This document shows positions 25,793-34,677 of a stretch of DNA of 64,000 nucleotides, one piece after another. The stretch comes from Candidatus Thalassarchaeaceae archaeon (lineage in GTDB: Archaea > Thermoplasmatota > Poseidoniia > Poseidoniales > Thalassarchaeaceae). The DNA is taken from positions 1-64,000 of the forward strand of contig JASMLH010000001.1 of assembly GCA_030748775.1 (NCBI GenBank), given 5' to 3'. Position numbers and translations under genes: made by a program. The notes beneath the pieces were generated by a model, which was not told the origin of the DNA, ran no database searches, and was given only the letters and a program-made list of their open reading frames with translations. Within the stretch, counting starts at the first letter, position 1, and every line of letters starts with the position of its first letter.

Positions 25793-26857
25793 TCAGACTG
25801 TCGGGACGTTTGCGGCATTCTTCCCGTGGAGGATGTCTCTAACTACCTCCCCAGTCTCCAGACCCTTAATCTGGTGCTCGGGCTTCAGAATGAGCCTGTG
25901 TGCTACAGCCAATTCAGCAATTGATTTCACGTCATCCGGGGTTACGAAGTCCCTTCCTCTCATCGCTGCCACGGCCCTACTAGTCTTCAGTAGAGCCTGT
26001 GAGCCACGAGGAGAAGAGCCGACCAGAACTCGGGGGTCTTCCCTTGTCCTTGCGACAATGTCTACCATGTACTCCCTTACGGACCTGTCAACGTAGACCT
26101 CTTCGCAGGACTGTTGCATCTTGACCACAATGCTCGGATCGGTTACCTTGTTCACTTCCACCTCGTCCTTCTTCCTGTCTATTCTTCTCTGGAGGATCTC
26201 GTTCTCATCGGCCCTGTCCGGGTATCCGACCATCATCTTCATCATGAATCTGTCAAGTTGAGCTTCTGGGAGGGGGTATGTCCCCTCTTGCTCGACAGGG
26301 TTCTGGGTCGCCATTGTGAGGAAAGGGGCTGGGAGTTTGTGAGTTACAACCCCGACTGTCACCTGCTTCTCCTGCATGGCCTCTAGAAGTGCTGCTTGCG
26401 TTTTTGGTGGGGCCCTGTTGATCTCGTCCGAAAGAAGGAGGTTGCAGAAAATTGGTCCGGGTTTGAAACTGAACTCTCCCTTCTTGGCATCGTAGATGTT
26501 GGTTCCGGTAATGTCTGCAGGCAATAGATCAGGTGTAAATTGCACACGCTTGAAATCGCACCCCAGGGCATCTGCGAATGTGTTAGTCATCAGAGTCTTT
26601 GCTAGTCCAGGAAAATCCTCGAACAGGAGGTTTCCATTGGAAAGAATGTCCACCATGACGTTGTCAATTACGTGTGCTTTCCCAATAATGACCTTCTGAA
26701 CTTCCGTGCTTATTGCTTGCCCCATTGCGCCCGTTGCATTCAGAATCTCGTCGACTTTGTTTGAACCTCTAGCGGCTTCCGCCTTCTTTGCTAGAGCAGC
26801 TTCATGTCCACCCTGACTCGGTGCTGGCACCCCTTCTGCTGGTTTTGTCTCACTCAT
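25793..26857 (-). CDS. MoxR-family AAA+ ATPase
   Basis: 354 residues. Walker A in a variant form (EDFPGLAKTLM), Walker B with sensor (LLLSDEINRAPPKTQAALLEAMQE), sensor 1 (TQNPVEQEGTYPLPEAQLDRFM) and arginine-finger region (GSSPRGSQALLK). MoxR ATPases act as chaperones that insert cofactors or remodel complexes, often with DUF58 or VWA partners. It sits between DUF4350 and DUF58 genes. Confidence 0.95.
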   Translation of the reverse strand: MSETKPAEGVPAPSQGGHEAALAKKAEAARGSNKVDEILNATGAMGQAISTEVQKVIIGKAHVIDNVMVDILSNGNLLFEDFPGLAKTLMTNTFADALGCDFKRVQFTPDLLPADITGTNIYDAKKGEFSFKPGPIFCNLLLSDEINRAPPKTQAALLEAMQEKQVTVGVVTHKLPAPFLTMATQNPVEQEGTYPLPEAQLDRFMMKMMVGYPDRADENEILQRRIDRKKDEVEVNKVTDPSIVVKMQQSCEEVYVDRSVREYMVDIVARTREDPRVLVGSSPRGSQALLKTSRAVAAMRGRDFVTPDDVKSIAELAVAHRLILKPEHQIKGLETGEVVRDILHGKNAANVPTV

Positions 26858-26874
26858 TTTTTCCTCTCCGTTTT

Positions 26875-28464
26875 TCAGTTATTCTTTCCCCATCGCCTGA
26901 TGGCCTGCATCAGCTTGCGCAACTCTTGGGGCGAGTACGTACGGCTTTGGCTATAAGCCAATTCCACAAGGCGAGGATCACCAATCATCGCCTGAACCTC
27001 CGGTGGAAGCATTGCAGCCATCTCATCCCGAGTTAAATCATTGTGAATTCTGACCTTGGTCATTAGTGACTTTCGAACCCTGTCTCTGTACGAGCCGGGC
27101 TCCAGTTTGTTTGGTCTTTGGTTGAACTTTGTTAGGTCAAAGACATGTCTCCAGTTCTCTTTTTCTGGGACTACCATCATGGCAACCAATAGCAGTAGGC
27201 CAACGTTCAGCACGACTAGCCACTTGAGGAATTGGTTGGATGTCAGAAGGACAACAGTACCCATAGTTTCCACGAAGGGTGCTGAAACCACCCCCGTAAT
27301 GTGCCTGCTCTCATCGAAAACTACCTGGAAGTTCCCTTTGTCGTTCTTTACCTGAGCAGATAGGTTCGCATTATCGAATTCCATCATGTCATGCACTAGG
27401 AGTTTGAAGTAACGCTGGTTCCCAGCCCACTCATTGTTGTTCAGAATCTCCTTAGTCCAACAGTTGTTGAGGGTGTAGCCTGCAACAGATTGGCAATCGC
27501 TGTTCAAACCCCTTTCTAGGGCAATGCTTTGGTCCCATAGCATATTCGAGAAAGCCTCTTCGTCAGCGACAAAAACTATGCTTCCAGTGACTTCAAGCTC
27601 CCCTATTCCAGAAGAGAAAGCCCCTCTCCCTTCATTGGGTAGCTCGTCGAAAACGGTGATTCCCGGATAGTCAAATCTCATGATTAGCCTGAGATCTCCG
27701 GGCGCTGGATTCTCCAGGTTGGTTGGATCTCCGTCTCCTGCGATGTCGATGAATGCTGAGGAAGATGACTTGCCAAGTGACATTATTTCTCTGTGATCTG
27801 GATTCTCAGTGTCCCTGAGAAGGGGTTCAAACTTGAGTCCTGTTGGTGATCTGAACATTACAGGAAGCCTACAGTCCTTGAGGCCATCCGGGTTTTCTAT
27901 CTGGAAAGTCGTGCATCCCTGCATCTGTGCACCCGGAGACATTCCATCCACGTCTTGGCCGACAGAAGCTGCAGTCCAGACGTTCTTCCATGAAATTGCA
28001 TTTGCCTGGTCGTTGACGACGAAATGCTGCTTCTCATCCATCAGGGGGGAGTTGAAGAAGGTCACACCAAACATCCCTGCAAGCCTGTTTGCGTTTGTGT
28101 TGTCTGCTGCAACTATCACCTTCCCTCCTTTCTCGGTGACGAATCTGTAGATTTCTTCTGCTTCGGTGTCATCAATTGGCTTCTCGGGACCGACGATTGC
28201 TAGGAGGGTCCTATGGGGGTCCTTCCAATCATTAACAAGCATGGGGGTAGACATGGTGTTGGCTACATAGTAACCCTCTTCCTCGTCGAACGTGTCCCTC
28301 ATTTTGTTCACTTGGTAGTCCTCTCCGGTTTCGTATGCCGAATAGGCTGTCTCCTTTCCCACTACGAAGAACATTGGAAGAATTAGCAGTAGTACTGATG
28401 TCACGACTAAGGAGAGCATTACGTATCTGTTGAACCTCTCATCAATATCCGGTTCTTCAGGCAC
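26875..28464 (-). CDS. DUF4350-type membrane protein
   Basis: 529 residues from GTG 28464. Helix at about 14-36, a large outside or lumenal region with a DUF4350-like segment (KGGKVIVAADNTNANRLAGMF, about 110-130), a second helix (about 410-432), then a cytoplasmic tail with a winged-helix-like end. DUF4350 proteins commonly accompany MoxR and DUF58. GGTGGTG precedes the start. A TATA-like ATATAACC lies about 70 nt upstream with a hairpin between. Confidence 0.8.
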   Translation of the reverse strand: MPEEPDIDERFNRYVMLSLVVTSVLLLILPMFFVVGKETAYSAYETGEDYQVNKMRDTFDEEEGYYVANTMSTPMLVNDWKDPHRTLLAIVGPEKPIDDTEAEEIYRFVTEKGGKVIVAADNTNANRLAGMFGVTFFNSPLMDEKQHFVVNDQANAISWKNVWTAASVGQDVDGMSPGAQMQGCTTFQIENPDGLKDCRLPVMFRSPTGLKFEPLLRDTENPDHREIMSLGKSSSSAFIDIAGDGDPTNLENPAPGDLRLIMRFDYPGITVFDELPNEGRGAFSSGIGELEVTGSIVFVADEEAFSNMLWDQSIALERGLNSDCQSVAGYTLNNCWTKEILNNNEWAGNQRYFKLLVHDMMEFDNANLSAQVKNDKGNFQVVFDESRHITGVVSAPFVETMGTVVLLTSNQFLKWLVVLNVGLLLLVAMMVVPEKENWRHVFDLTKFNQRPNKLEPGSYRDRVRKSLMTKVRIHNDLTRDEMAAMLPPEVQAMIGDPRLVELAYSQSRTYSPQELRKLMQAIRRWGKNN

Positions 28465-28487
28465 AACACCACCCTACCCACTTAATC

Positions 28488-28504
28488 TTGGGCCTAAGGC
28501 CCAA
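28488..28504. other. Perfect 7-bp palindrome in the DUF4350 leader
   Basis: TTGGGCC-TAA-GGCCCAA, 24 bp before the GTG start at 28464 and downstream of a TATA-like element near 28530-28540 (minus strand). It may be an operator or leader hairpin. The rest of the 28465-28583 gap holds no ORF I can support. Confidence 0.45.
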
Positions 28505-28583
28505 ACAGCGTCACTGCGACCCTCGGTTCACGGTTATATGTTGCTGAGCATAGTTCAAGTCTAATTACAAAACAAATCTGATA

Positions 28584-29540
28584 TTAACCGATAGTATCAC
28601 TCTTTTCTCTGCGCCCGATTGCAAAGCCAAAGAGTACCGAAGCAATGGAAGAAATAAGTCCTGGAGCAGGAAGATTGGACTTGACAGACTCAACAGTCCC
28701 TTCATTCTCCCCATCCGAATCCTCGGGCTCTGACTCCCTAAGGGGAGGCTCAACGGACACTCTGGACTCATCGCTAACAACAACGCTCCCCCCTGTATTC
28801 ATTGCCCCATTCGATGAAACAGTCACGGTAATGTCACAGTGTCTTCGTGGATGACTCTCCGAGGCAGAGACCATTAGATCTCCTTCAGCTTTCTTTCCAG
28901 GAGCTATGTTTCCCACCATTAGTGAATCCAGACCATTATCAGTGGTCAGGAGAGGGCAGTCATCCGATACTTGTACGTCTCCTACCTTGTCCTGGACGTT
29001 CCCTGTGTTGGTCACTATGACTCTCAATATCGTATCTGAACCTGCGTTCATAGGCCCGATCGGATCTCCCACTTCGATCCTTAAATCGTAAATTGTCGGG
29101 ATAATCAGATCCCCCTCTTCGTTTTGCTGTGTGTTTAGGGGGTCAGGAACGCCCTGCCTTTCTGTGATAGTCGCAGTTATTGAGAACGTCTCAATCTTTC
29201 TGGCTTCGAAGCTGAAAACATCAATCCCAGAGATTTCTAGGTCGTATGTTTCGTTGGTCCCAGCAGGAATCGTATCGCCTTCTGGACCATCATGCTCGCC
29301 ACCGAAAGGTATGTCATAGTCGAACTCAACTGTGATCTCTACAAATCCCGAGTTCTCGACGAAGAACTCAACCTTCACTTTGCCATCCTTGGAAACCTCG
29401 AATGGGTTGCCAGCGTCTTCGTTTGGATACATTATCCCTAGCTCCCAGGAGTCCAACTCCTGCCCCATTGCAGGGGATAAAGGTACCAATAGTGAAATTA
29501 CAAACAATCTGAGAAGCAGGGAATCAATTCTCCGAACCAC
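28584..29540 (-). CDS. Secreted surface protein with CARDB/NEW3-like repeats and LPAPG anchor
   Basis: 318 residues from GTG 29540, which overlaps the stop of the FAD-subunit gene (TAGTG). Signal peptide (LLLRLFVISLLVPLSPAMG); two beta-sandwich-like repeats with the 'VKVEFFVENSG-FVEITVEF' and 'DTILRVIVTNTGNVQDKV' patterns of CARDB/NEW3 modules; an acidic linker; then LPAPG, a hydrophobic helix and GRRE. The same tail ends the 680-residue protein at 429-2471. Function unknown. Confidence 0.75.
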   Translation of the reverse strand: MVRRIDSLLLRLFVISLLVPLSPAMGQELDSWELGIMYPNEDAGNPFEVSKDGKVKVEFFVENSGFVEITVEFDYDIPFGGEHDGPEGDTIPAGTNETYDLEISGIDVFSFEARKIETFSITATITERQGVPDPLNTQQNEEGDLIIPTIYDLRIEVGDPIGPMNAGSDTILRVIVTNTGNVQDKVGDVQVSDDCPLLTTDNGLDSLMVGNIAPGKKAEGDLMVSASESHPRRHCDITVTVSSNGAMNTGGSVVVSDESRVSVEPPLRESEPEDSDGENEGTVESVKSNLPAPGLISSIASVLFGFAIGRREKSDTIG

Positions 29541-30523
29541 TACCTCACCAGCAACTCGCTGCAGGCCCGCTTCGTTAAGACCTTCACCATCTTGCGTCTA
29601 TATGAGGGGGAGAACCAAGTGTTCTGCACGGGCTTCACAGCTTTCCTGATTGACTCCGCAAGCTCATCAACTGAGTCCTTCCCTTTCCAATCAGCAACTG
29701 CTGCTTCAGCCTCCTCGAGATGAATTCCTGGAATCGACTCCAGGCCCGTTGTAGCGACCCGAAGAGAGCTGGGAATTCCCGAACTATCGGATTTCCACAT
29801 TACTGCCACTCCTGCTTCCGGGAAATCCCACGAGTCTCGCTGCCTCAGCTTCTGGTAGTCACCATCCCATTCCATAGCCCCCTCTGGCAGAGTCAGGTGG
29901 GTAACTAGCTCCCCGGGCTCCAGGACATTCCTAGTCATCCCATCTAGTTCAAAGAAGTCAGAAAGTGGCATGGACCGAGTTCCAGAGGGGGATGCTAAGT
30001 GAATAGAGGCTTCCAAACACAATAGAACCGGAGCAAGATCTGCCTGGTATGTTGCAACGCATAGGGTGTTTTGGTTGGGTATTACTCTGCAATCTGCTTC
30101 AGTTCCACAGTCGCACTTGTGGCACCAGTCTATTGACTCCCTCCAAGTTTCAGATTGGTTGAACCAATAGCAACGAGTGTCAAGGCAAATGTTCCCCCCT
30201 ACCGTTCCCGACCGCCTAATCATTACACTTGCAATTGAATTTGCAGCCTTCGCTAGAACACTGTGTGTCACATCTGATGTTGCCAGATCATGAACCTTGA
30301 CCATTGAACCGATGTGTGACTCTGATAGGGTTGTCAATTCCTCTATCCCAGCCAGAGAAATGACATGCCTCTTCACGTTGATGTGCCATTTGTAATTTGG
30401 CAGTAGGTCCGTTCCTCCGGCTACCCAGTCAAACTCTTCACCCGAATCACTGAGTTCCGAGGCCTTCTCCAGGGCCTCAGCTAAGGAGGTCGGCGAATAG
30501 AGTTCGAATGGTGGCATTTTCAT
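29540..30523 (-). CDS. Molybdenum hydroxylase FAD subunit with [4Fe-4S] insert (HcrB-like)
   Basis: 327 residues from ATG 30523, with GGTGG 6 nt before; GTG 30532 is an alternative. FAD-binding PCMH motifs VAGGTDLLP and TVGGNICLDTR. An inserted loop carries Cys118, Cys134, Cys137, Cys139, Cys145 and Cys155. The spacing of 118/134/145/155 matches the [4Fe-4S] ligands of 4-hydroxybenzoyl-CoA reductase beta subunit (122/138/146/155). This suggests low-potential electron input rather than a plain xanthine dehydrogenase. It is the third subunit gene of the cluster. Confidence 0.88.
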   Translation of the reverse strand: MKMPPFELYSPTSLAEALEKASELSDSGEEFDWVAGGTDLLPNYKWHINVKRHVISLAGIEELTTLSESHIGSMVKVHDLATSDVTHSVLAKAANSIASVMIRRSGTVGGNICLDTRCYWFNQSETWRESIDWCHKCDCGTEADCRVIPNQNTLCVATYQADLAPVLLCLEASIHLASPSGTRSMPLSDFFELDGMTRNVLEPGELVTHLTLPEGAMEWDGDYQKLRQRDSWDFPEAGVAVMWKSDSSGIPSSLRVATTGLESIPGIHLEEAEAAVADWKGKDSVDELAESIRKAVKPVQNTWFSPSYRRKMVKVLTKRACSELLVR

Positions 30524-30524
30524 C

Positions 30525-33305
30525 TTAGCCACCGCTATTCCTTCTTTCTGTGTGCATCCAGGCCCTTCCTGCTAGCCGTGGGGACTCCAGATATTCCTCA
30601 TCGGGGAGGACTCTTACTGACCAACGTGGATCTGCCTCTTCTGGAGGCACCTCGGGATCAAGTCCGAAAATTGCCCCATTATGGTATGGTCTCCTATCCT
30701 GGTCCATTCTCCTACTTCTGTCCCTTTCTGAATGAAATGCAGCCCTTTCGTCTAGCTTTTGCTGTAATTCAGAGAACTCAATTCGGGGAGAATCTAGTTC
30801 TAGTGGCTCTTCTACTCCTTCTTGCTTGCATCGCTTCTCGATCCTCTTGTATAGTCTGTCAGGGGTTATGGGTAGTTCCGAAGTCCTGACTCCTATCGCG
30901 TCGTATACAGCATTGCAGACAGCTGGGAGAATTGGAAGAAGGGGCCCCTCCCCTGCTTCTTTAGCCCCAAAGGGACCTTCTGGGTCATTCGACTCAACGA
31001 TGATTGGCACCACCTCTGGCATTTCATGGACACTTGGAATCTTGTAGTCCAATAGATCAGGATTTAGCAGATTCCCGCTACGTCCGTATCTCATTTCCTC
31101 GGAAAGGACCTGCCCCATCCCCATGTGACATGAACCGATGATCTGGCCCTTAACTGCCAGAGGGTTTAGCGCCTTTCCACAATCGTGAGCCGCCCAAACC
31201 CTGTCTACCTTTGTTCCCCCAGTCTCCACGTCCACTGAAACTTCTGCTACGTAGGCCGAAAACGAGTAAGCTGGTGCCAGTCCTGCTGCTGCTCCTTTGT
31301 GCATCTTGCCCATGGGTGGAGTCCTGTATGCTCCAGAAGAGACCAGTGCCCCCTTATCCTCTTGCGCTTTGTGGAGTGCTTCCAGGTAAGAGACTCCCAC
31401 TGCAGGGTCTTTCTTCAGGAAAATCCTCCTGTCCCCAATAACCAGGCCCCCCTCTTCCGCCCCAGTAATTTCTGCAGTGGCTTGAATCAATTCACTTCTA
31501 ATTTGCATGGCAGCAGAAATAGCCGCATTTGCATTCATGAAAGTGACTCTGGACGAGTACGACCCAAGATCTACGGGAGACGTGTCCGAATCCCTGGATT
31601 TGACCCTAATCATATCCAATGGCAGCCCTAGAACCTCTGCTACAGACTGGGCCACTACTGTATCTGAACCCTGCCCTATTTCTGCAGCCCCGGTATGGAT
31701 GGTTACACCCCCATCCATGTCAATCTTCAGGTGAACTGTCGCATGTGGGAACTTGTTTGGGTCCCAGTGAATCGGAAGACCACTTCCAGAAATGAAGAAT
31801 CCACAGCCTATGCCTATTCCCTTGCCCAGTGGTAGTTTTCTGAACTTCTTTTCCCATCCACTGGCTTCCCTGACTCTCTCCAGGCACTCCCTCATGCCGA
31901 TGCTAGTGACTCTAAATCCGGTAATTGTGGCTGAGTGGGGTGGCAGGAGGTTTGCCAGCCTGAAAGAAATCGGATCTACTGAGAGTTTCTCTGCCAGGTC
32001 ATCCAAACCTACCTCAACCGCACATCTTGAGTTCACCGCACCGTGCCCCCTCATGGCCCCGCTTGCGGGTTTGTTGCTCCACACCCTTGCTCCAGTGTAG
32101 TGGAATGCCCCAATTTCGTAAGGGGCGGTGTGAAGAACCCCATTGTAGTAAGTAGTCACATGACCAAATGATGCAAATGCCCCCCCGTCAATCAGCGCAT
32201 CTGTTTCTATTCCACATAGCCGGCCCTCAGAATCGGCATGCAGATTCATCTCTATATGGGATGGGTGACGACCTCTGTTCACCCAGAAAACCTCCTCCCT
32301 GTCGAAGTTGATCCTGACCGGCCTTCCCGATTTTCTAGCTAGAATTGCAGCGCACATCTCATGTGGGAAGGGATCTGACTTTCCTCCAAAACCCCCTCCA
32401 ACGAATGTCCTATGGACATTGATTTGATGCATTGGGACTTCTAGAACGTCTGCTAGTGCCCTGTGGACGTAGTGAGGGACTTGCTGAGGGGTGTACAAGG
32501 TCAGTCTTCCAGAAGGGTCCCAGTGAGCTACTACTGCGTGAGGTTCGGTGAAAGCATGGTTTACCCCTGCAAAGAACCAGTTCTGCTTGTGGCTAGCCAC
32601 TGCTGACTCGTTCATCCCTCGTATGTCTCCGAATTCTTGGAATACTCTCTTCTGTACGTTTGAGTTGCCGATGTGGTATTCTCCCCTGTCGTGAATTGGC
32701 TCCTTACTATCTTCTAATCCATCTCTCATGTCGTGAATCGAGTCGAGCTCCTCGTACTCCACTTCTATTAGGCGCTCGGCCTCCCTTGCCGTCGCTTCGT
32801 CCTCTGCAGCAACACAAGCAACAAGGTCACCTGCATGCCTTACCTTGTCAACTGCCATTGCATGCTCGTCTTTTGTTACAGGCAGTACTCCGAATTTGCT
32901 CTTGGCGTCTTGCCCAGTGGCGACAGCTACCACCCCTGGTAATTCCAGAGCCTTTGTGCAATCAATGGAGAGAACCCTAGCATAGTGATGTGGAGAACGA
33001 ACAATCCTCCCAACCAATTCCCCTGGTAGCCTTACATCGTCCCCATAGTGAGCTTGGCCGGTAACTTTCCAACGACTATCGACCATTGCGGTTGGCTTGC
33101 CAATGATCCGCCCACTAACTAGTTCATCATGGCGATGCGGGCCCCATGGCTGTGCCAGTTTCCCTCCTTGGGATTCCGGTATCATTTCTTGGTCTACCGC
33201 CTTGGAGAATCTTGAGCTCCCTCCAGAACCCGGCTTAGAGAATGGCAACTTTCCTGGTTGCTGCCGGTATCCAACCATCTCCTTTTTCTCTTTCTTTGAA
33301 CCCAT
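30525..33305 (-). CDS. Molybdopterin-binding large subunit of a molybdenum hydroxylase
   Basis: 926 residues from ATG 33305, which overlaps the 2Fe-2S subunit stop (TGATG). The Ald_Xan_dh N-terminal domain begins near residue 60. Motifs: GGGFGGKSDPFPHE, SGAMRGHGAVNSR, GAAEIGQGSDTVVAQ and, at the C-terminus, GPFGAKEAGEGP with the catalytic Glu. The MRGHG version resembles 4-hydroxybenzoyl-CoA reductase or xanthine dehydrogenase rather than CO dehydrogenase, which has a VAYRCSFR loop. It binds molybdopterin cytosine dinucleotide and hydroxylates or reduces an aromatic or heterocyclic substrate. The exact substrate is unknown. Confidence 0.93.
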   Translation of the reverse strand: MGSKKEKKEMVGYRQQPGKLPFSKPGSGGSSRFSKAVDQEMIPESQGGKLAQPWGPHRHDELVSGRIIGKPTAMVDSRWKVTGQAHYGDDVRLPGELVGRIVRSPHHYARVLSIDCTKALELPGVVAVATGQDAKSKFGVLPVTKDEHAMAVDKVRHAGDLVACVAAEDEATAREAERLIEVEYEELDSIHDMRDGLEDSKEPIHDRGEYHIGNSNVQKRVFQEFGDIRGMNESAVASHKQNWFFAGVNHAFTEPHAVVAHWDPSGRLTLYTPQQVPHYVHRALADVLEVPMHQINVHRTFVGGGFGGKSDPFPHEMCAAILARKSGRPVRINFDREEVFWVNRGRHPSHIEMNLHADSEGRLCGIETDALIDGGAFASFGHVTTYYNGVLHTAPYEIGAFHYTGARVWSNKPASGAMRGHGAVNSRCAVEVGLDDLAEKLSVDPISFRLANLLPPHSATITGFRVTSIGMRECLERVREASGWEKKFRKLPLGKGIGIGCGFFISGSGLPIHWDPNKFPHATVHLKIDMDGGVTIHTGAAEIGQGSDTVVAQSVAEVLGLPLDMIRVKSRDSDTSPVDLGSYSSRVTFMNANAAISAAMQIRSELIQATAEITGAEEGGLVIGDRRIFLKKDPAVGVSYLEALHKAQEDKGALVSSGAYRTPPMGKMHKGAAAGLAPAYSFSAYVAEVSVDVETGGTKVDRVWAAHDCGKALNPLAVKGQIIGSCHMGMGQVLSEEMRYGRSGNLLNPDLLDYKIPSVHEMPEVVPIIVESNDPEGPFGAKEAGEGPLLPILPAVCNAVYDAIGVRTSELPITPDRLYKRIEKRCKQEGVEEPLELDSPRIEFSELQQKLDERAAFHSERDRSRRMDQDRRPYHNGAIFGLDPEVPPEEADPRWSVRVLPDEEYLESPRLAGRAWMHTERRNSGG

Positions 33306-33877
33306 CAAGAACCCTCCTCGAACCCCGGATGCGGATCACTCTTGGGAGTCGTCGAGTCTTCGACACCAATCCCCGAAACTAGAATCTCCGAAGCTGCTCG
33401 GATGGAATCAACGATCTGTTGGAATCCTGTGCACCGACAGAGATTGCCCTCAATCGCAGTCTTAATTTCTTGATCTGAAGGTTCAGGATTCTCTTCTAGG
33501 AGGGCAGAAATGACGACAAGGAAACCAGGCGTACAGAATCCGCATTGACTACCGCCGTACTCGGTAAAGGCCTCCTGAATTGGATGAAGGTGATGCCCAT
33601 CAGCAAGACCCTCTACGGTGGTGATACTTGCCCCCTTGGTTTCAGAAGCTAGGGTTAGGCAGGACAATCTAGGATTTCCGTCAATAAGAACTGAGCAGCA
33701 CCCACAAGTCCCCATGTCACAACCTCTTTTTGTCCCCAGACTTCCAACCTGATCCCGCAACACATCCAGAAGAATCGCGTTACTCTCGATCGCTATGGAA
33801 AAGTCTACTCCATTTACACTCGCGTTCCAGCCTACTTCTCCAGGATTCGGAAGCATAGGTAACCGGAACTGCACCAT
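33305..33877 (-). CDS. 2Fe-2S subunit of a molybdenum hydroxylase (CoxS/HcrC-like)
   Basis: 190 residues from ATG 33877; TTG 33892 is less likely because it falls inside a dyad. First cluster: GCDMGTCGCCSVLIDG plus a later Cys. Second cluster: CGFCTPGF and LCRCTGFQQIV. This is the usual two-[2Fe-2S] small subunit. The C-terminus has about 20 extra residues. It is first in the S-L-M gene order with overlaps to the large subunit. A dyad at 33889-33922 lies just upstream. Confidence 0.95.
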   Translation of the reverse strand: MVQFRLPMLPNPGEVGWNASVNGVDFSIAIESNAILLDVLRDQVGSLGTKRGCDMGTCGCCSVLIDGNPRLSCLTLASETKGASITTVEGLADGHHLHPIQEAFTEYGGSQCGFCTPGFLVVISALLEENPEPSDQEIKTAIEGNLCRCTGFQQIVDSIRAASEILVSGIGVEDSTTPKSDPHPGFEEGS

Positions 33878-33888
33878 ATTGAACCCAC

Positions 33889-33922
33889 ACAAACCGAGTC
33901 ATGCTTTGAGCATTCGGTTTGT
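33889..33922. promoter_or_regulatory. Dyad element upstream of the molybdenum hydroxylase operon
   Basis: Outer arms ACAAACCG (33889-33896) and CGGTTTGT (33915-33922) with inner arms ATGCT (33901-33905) and AGCAT (33909-33913) around TTG. It sits 12 nt before ATG 33877 and 12 nt after the HTH_10 gene stop. It could be a binding site for the adjacent regulator or a processing/termination hairpin of the regulator mRNA. Confidence 0.55.
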
Positions 33923-33933
33923 ATTGCGGGCAT

Positions 33934-34578
33934 CTATGAAAGACCTTCGCCCGCTCTCTTCATTATCTCAGACTCGACTCTTTTGAGGTGCTCCCCGATG
34001 GTACTCCTTGCTATGCCCATCTCGTCAGCCAGTTGCTTTAGGGTGACATCCGAACCCTCGTCATAGTAACCCCTCTTCACAGCTAGTTCCAATACCTCTC
34101 TCTGCTTTTCAGTTAGGAAGTCGTAATCCGACTCCCCATTGGTCTTGAATGTCTGGACGCTGATACTGTCAGGAGGCATAACCGCCTTAACCAGTCCAAC
34201 GAATCTCCGAATGGAATCTGAAAGCCCGTACATCCTAATCTCCATCCCCCTTTCCGAATCAATTCCATAAGGGGGGTAAACGTAAATGTTTGAGAGCTCA
34301 ATTGCAGTCTTTGCGAATGGGTGAGTGCATAGGATACTGGCCAATATCCCATTTTCGTCCTCCTCATGTTTTTCTATTAATTCGAAACTCTTCAAATCAG
34401 AGATTTCTGAAAGCTCATGGCCTGGTTGGAGACTCAACTCCACGAGCTGGGTAACCCCATCCTCGCCCAATGACAAATGCCCAATGACTTCTATCCTCTT
34501 TGCAATATCCAGAAGTCCACCTATTTCTTCCAGGCCACTAAGGGAGGGGACCTTCCACCTCAGGAGGACCTTCCTCAT
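33934..34578 (-). CDS. HTH_10 (bacterio-opsin activator-type) transcriptional regulator
   Basis: 214 residues. The C-terminal HTH_10 domain (about 160-210) reads LTEKQREVLELAVKRGYYDE, then LKQLADEMGIARSTIGEHL. The N-terminal part is a sensor-like alpha/beta domain I do not recognise. HTH_10 proteins are archaeal regulators. Its place between xdhC and the hydroxylase genes suggests it controls them (inference). Confidence 0.9.
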   Translation of the reverse strand: MRKVLLRWKVPSLSGLEEIGGLLDIAKRIEVIGHLSLGEDGVTQLVELSLQPGHELSEISDLKSFELIEKHEEDENGILASILCTHPFAKTAIELSNIYVYPPYGIDSERGMEIRMYGLSDSIRRFVGLVKAVMPPDSISVQTFKTNGESDYDFLTEKQREVLELAVKRGYYDEGSDVTLKQLADEMGIARSTIGEHLKRVESEIMKRAGEGLS

Positions 34579-34643
34579 GCCCGCCGGAGATGTTCATCAA
34601 TATTGAACTCGTCGAAAACTCAACCCCAGTAGGCTTCTCTCAA

Positions 34644-34664
34644 TGCTTGGTTTGTTTCCAAGCA
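34644..34664. terminator. Hairpin 14 nt after the XdhC stop
   Basis: TGCTTGG-(7 nt)-CCAAGCA, a perfect 7-bp stem in the 99-nt gap between XdhC and the HTH_10 gene. No long U-run follows, so terminator function is only suggested by position. Confidence 0.35.
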
Positions 34665-34677
34665 CATCACCACGTCA

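Noticed and set aside
24453-26857. MoxR and DUF58 genes as CO dehydrogenase accessory genes (coxD/coxE)
   Set aside because: The large subunit is not CO dehydrogenase type and a surface protein plus DUF4350 separate the two clusters; the pairing is a general MoxR-DUF58 one.
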